Assembly (NCBI GenBank): GCA_031270145.1
Contig: JAISYD010000093.1
Location: 1 to 7,941, forward strand
Source of the DNA: Planctomycetota bacterium
GTDB lineage: Bacteria > Planctomycetota > SZUA-567
DNA length: 7,941 bases
Reading direction: 5' to 3'
The notes under the pieces are model-generated. The model did not search any database and had not been told where the DNA came from. It was given only the letters and a program-made list of their open reading frames with translations. The number at the start of each line of letters is the position of its first letter. Positions within the stretch are counted from its first letter, which is position 1. The translations under genes and the position numbers were made by a program. This document shows positions 6,262 through 7,941 of this stretch, one piece after another.

Positions 6262-7689
6262 ATGGGCATAAGGGTTTACTCCACCGAGACGCGCGAAAAG
6301 GAGGGGCTGGCGACCCGCGAGCCCGGCCGGGTCGCCATGTATGTTTGCGGGCCGACCGTCTACGCCTCCAGCCACATCGGCCATGCCCGCCCGGCCGTGG
6401 TTTTCGACAGCATCCGCCGCTACCTGGAATATTCGGGCCTGGCCGTCCTCTTCATCTCCAACATCACCGACATTGACGACAAGATCATCAACCGGGCCGC
6501 TGAGCTGGGCATTGCCTGGACCGCGCTGGCCCGCGGTTGTCAGGACGAGTACGAACAGGACATGGCGGCCCTGGGGGTGGCTTCCCCGGTCATCCGACCC
6601 CGGGCGACCGAGCACATCGGCGACATGATCCGGCTGATCGCCGGGCTGGTGGCCAAGGGCAACGCCTACGCCGCCGGCAAGGGAGTGTGGTTCGACGTTT
6701 CTACCTTCGCCGACTACGGCCGTCTGTCGGGCCGCAATTGCGACGCCGCCGACACCGAACACCGGGTGGAACAGGACGCGGAAAAGCGCAACCCCCGGGA
6801 CTTCGCCCTGTGGAAGGCCGCCAAGCCCGGCGAACCCAGTTGGGACTCGCCCTGGGGGGCGGGCCGGCCCGGCTGGCACATCGAATGCTCGGCCATGAGC
6901 GGCAAGTACTGCGATTTCCAACTGGACATCCACGGCGGCGGCGCCGATCTCGTCTTCCCCCACCACGAAAACGAGCTGGCCCAGTCCGAAGCCTTTTCCG
7001 GCCGCCGCCTTGTCCGCCACTGGCTCCACAACGGCTTTGTGACGATCGGCGGGCCCGGCGCGGACGCGGACGGCGAAAAGATGGGCAAATCCAAGGGCAA
7101 CGCCTTCTGGCTGCGCGACGCCTTCCGGATCGCCAGTCCGGCCGCCCTCCGCCTGTGGCTTCTGGGCACGCATTACCGCATGCCCATCCTTTACCGGCCC
7201 GAATTTCTGGTCCAGTCCGAAACCGCCCTGGGACGCATCCACAACTGCCTGGAGGAATCGGCCCTGGCGCTGGCGAAGGCGCCGGGCGCCAAGCCCGAGC
7301 CGGTTGGCCTGGCCGAGGAACTAACCCGGGCGGAAGGCCGTTTCCGCGAGGCCATGGACGACGACTTCAACACCCCTCAGGCCCTGGCCGCCGTTTACGA
7401 CGGCGTCAATCGGATCAACGCCGGCGTGGCGGGAAACGCGCCGCCAGGCCAGTTGCTGGCCGCCAGGAACCTGCTGCTCCCCCTGCTAGGCGTCCTCGGA
7501 ATACCCCTGGAGAGGCCGGCCGGCCGCGCCGACGCCTCGGCCGCCTATATCGACCTGTTGCTGGCCTTGCGGACCGAGGCGCGGGAGCGCAAGGATTTCC
7601 GCCTGTCGGATCGCATCCGCGACGGCTTGAAAGAGCTGGGGGTGGAAATCAAGGATCGGGGCGGGGCGTCCACCTGGTCCCGCCAATGA
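6262..7689 (+). CDS. cysS: Cysteinyl-tRNA synthetase
   Basis: The enzyme charges tRNA-Cys with cysteine, using ATP, in the cytoplasm. At 475 residues it is close to the usual 460-480. GGGAGG (6251-6256) lies 5 bases before the chosen ATG. The class I signature HIGH is at 38-41 after CGPTVY, and the KMSKS loop reads KMGKS (273-277). The four zinc ligands that discriminate cysteine are all visible: Cys29, Cys209 (ECSAMS), His234 and Glu238 (HHENE), matching the E. coli pattern. A small insertion (GGPGADADGE) lies just before KMGKS. The C-terminal helical region includes LRTEARERKDFRLSDRIRD, ending near GGASTW as usual. The gene is intact, and the FolD-like gene starts 16 bases after its stop. 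Confidence 0.98.
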   Translation: MGIRVYSTETREKEGLATREPGRVAMYVCGPTVYASSHIGHARPAVVFDSIRRYLEYSGLAVLFISNITDIDDKIINRAAELGIAWTALARGCQDEYEQDMAALGVASPVIRPRATEHIGDMIRLIAGLVAKGNAYAAGKGVWFDVSTFADYGRLSGRNCDAADTEHRVEQDAEKRNPRDFALWKAAKPGEPSWDSPWGAGRPGWHIECSAMSGKYCDFQLDIHGGGADLVFPHHENELAQSEAFSGRRLVRHWLHNGFVTIGGPGADADGEKMGKSKGNAFWLRDAFRIASPAALRLWLLGTHYRMPILYRPEFLVQSETALGRIHNCLEESALALAKAPGAKPEPVGLAEELTRAEGRFREAMDDDFNTPQALAAVYDGVNRINAGVAGNAPPGQLLAARNLLLPLLGVLGIPLERPAGRADASAAYIDLLLALRTEARERKDFRLSDRIRDGLKELGVEIKDRGGASTWSRQ

Positions 7690-7705
7690 CAAGAGGGAAA
7701 GGCGC

Positions 7706-7941
7706 ATGACGGCGACAATATTAGAGGGTGCGGCGGCGGCGGCGGGGATTCTGGCGGAGACGGCGGCGGGCGTCGGGCTCCTGGCGGCGGCGGGGAGGAA
7801 AGCGGTCCTGGCCGCCATCCAGGCCAACCGGGATCCCGGCTCCGATTGGTATGCCGCGGCCCAGGCGAAACTGGCCGGGGCCAACGGCGTGGAGCACCGG
7901 CTGATCCGGCTGCCTCCCGACGCGCCCGGGGCGGATCTGCT
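7706..7941 (+). CDS. FolD-like methylenetetrahydrofolate dehydrogenase/cyclohydrolase, N-terminal part, cut by right edge
   Basis: The ATG at 7706 follows GAGGG (7693-7697) by 8 bases, and the frame stays open for 78 codons to the window end. The N-terminal pattern fits FolD: an 'ILEG' start like the family's 'I(I/L)DG', then a DPGSDWY segment like 'xPxSxxY', then GVEHRLIRLPPDAPGADL like 'G(I/F)...LP....EAELL'. FolD oxidises methylene-THF to methenyl-THF and hydrolyses it to formyl-THF. Tyr49 aligns with the conserved Tyr50 of E. coli, but the residue four places on, Lys54 in E. coli, is Gln53 here. Alanine is very abundant (24 of 78), including a run coded by five GCG repeats (7730-7744). 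The assignment is by wording only, and the remaining conserved motifs are outside the window. It may be a divergent or altered-activity FolD, so no symbol is given. Confidence 0.62.
   Translation, partial: MTATILEGAAAAAGILAETAAGVGLLAAAGRKAVLAAIQANRDPGSDWYAAAQAKLAGANGVEHRLIRLPPDAPGADL

Noticed and set aside
4387..7242. A 951-codon open frame on the - strand opposite the aminotransferase, greA and cysS genes
   Set aside because: It runs antisense across three well-supported genes, and its product is Gly/Ala/Arg/His-rich with no recognisable domain. It is a codon-composition artefact.

Overview
The window is GC-rich bacterial DNA in which every gene I can support lies on the + strand. It starts inside the 3' end of an ABC-transporter permease gene (1-228). 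A gap of about 430 bases follows, holding a perfect TATAAT box and a strong terminator-like hairpin. After that comes a tightly packed run of seven genes that continues past the right edge: EF-G (fusA), a pentapeptide-repeat protein, a membrane-anchored TPR-like protein, a class I aspartate aminotransferase (aspC-like), GreA, cysteinyl-tRNA synthetase (cysS) and the start of a FolD-like folate enzyme.

Gaps between these seven genes range from a 4-base overlap to 51 bases. Each gene has a purine-rich Shine-Dalgarno sequence, and I see no intrinsic terminator between them, so a single operon is the simplest reading. Its likely promoter and leader lie at about 434-659. The known products serve translation elongation (EF-G), rescue of paused RNA polymerase (GreA), aminoacylation (CysRS), amino-acid/2-oxoacid exchange (aminotransferase) and one-carbon metabolism (FolD). 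Together they form a growth and housekeeping cluster, not a mobile or defence island. The two uncharacterised proteins sit together between fusA and the aminotransferase gene.

The organism cannot be named from the sequence. The EF-G is away from the usual rpsL-rpsG-fusA-tuf cluster. As far as I can recall the family, its wording resembles the 'spd' class of EF-G found in spirochaetes, planctomycetes/PVC bacteria and deltaproteobacteria. The TPR wording is also common in PVC-type genomes. I saw no transposase, integrase, CRISPR array, tRNA or rRNA.

The points most worth a second look are: the FolD-like N-terminus, which has Gln where the family has its catalytic Lys; the promoter/hairpin arrangement ahead of fusA; and the adjacent pair of uncharacterised genes.
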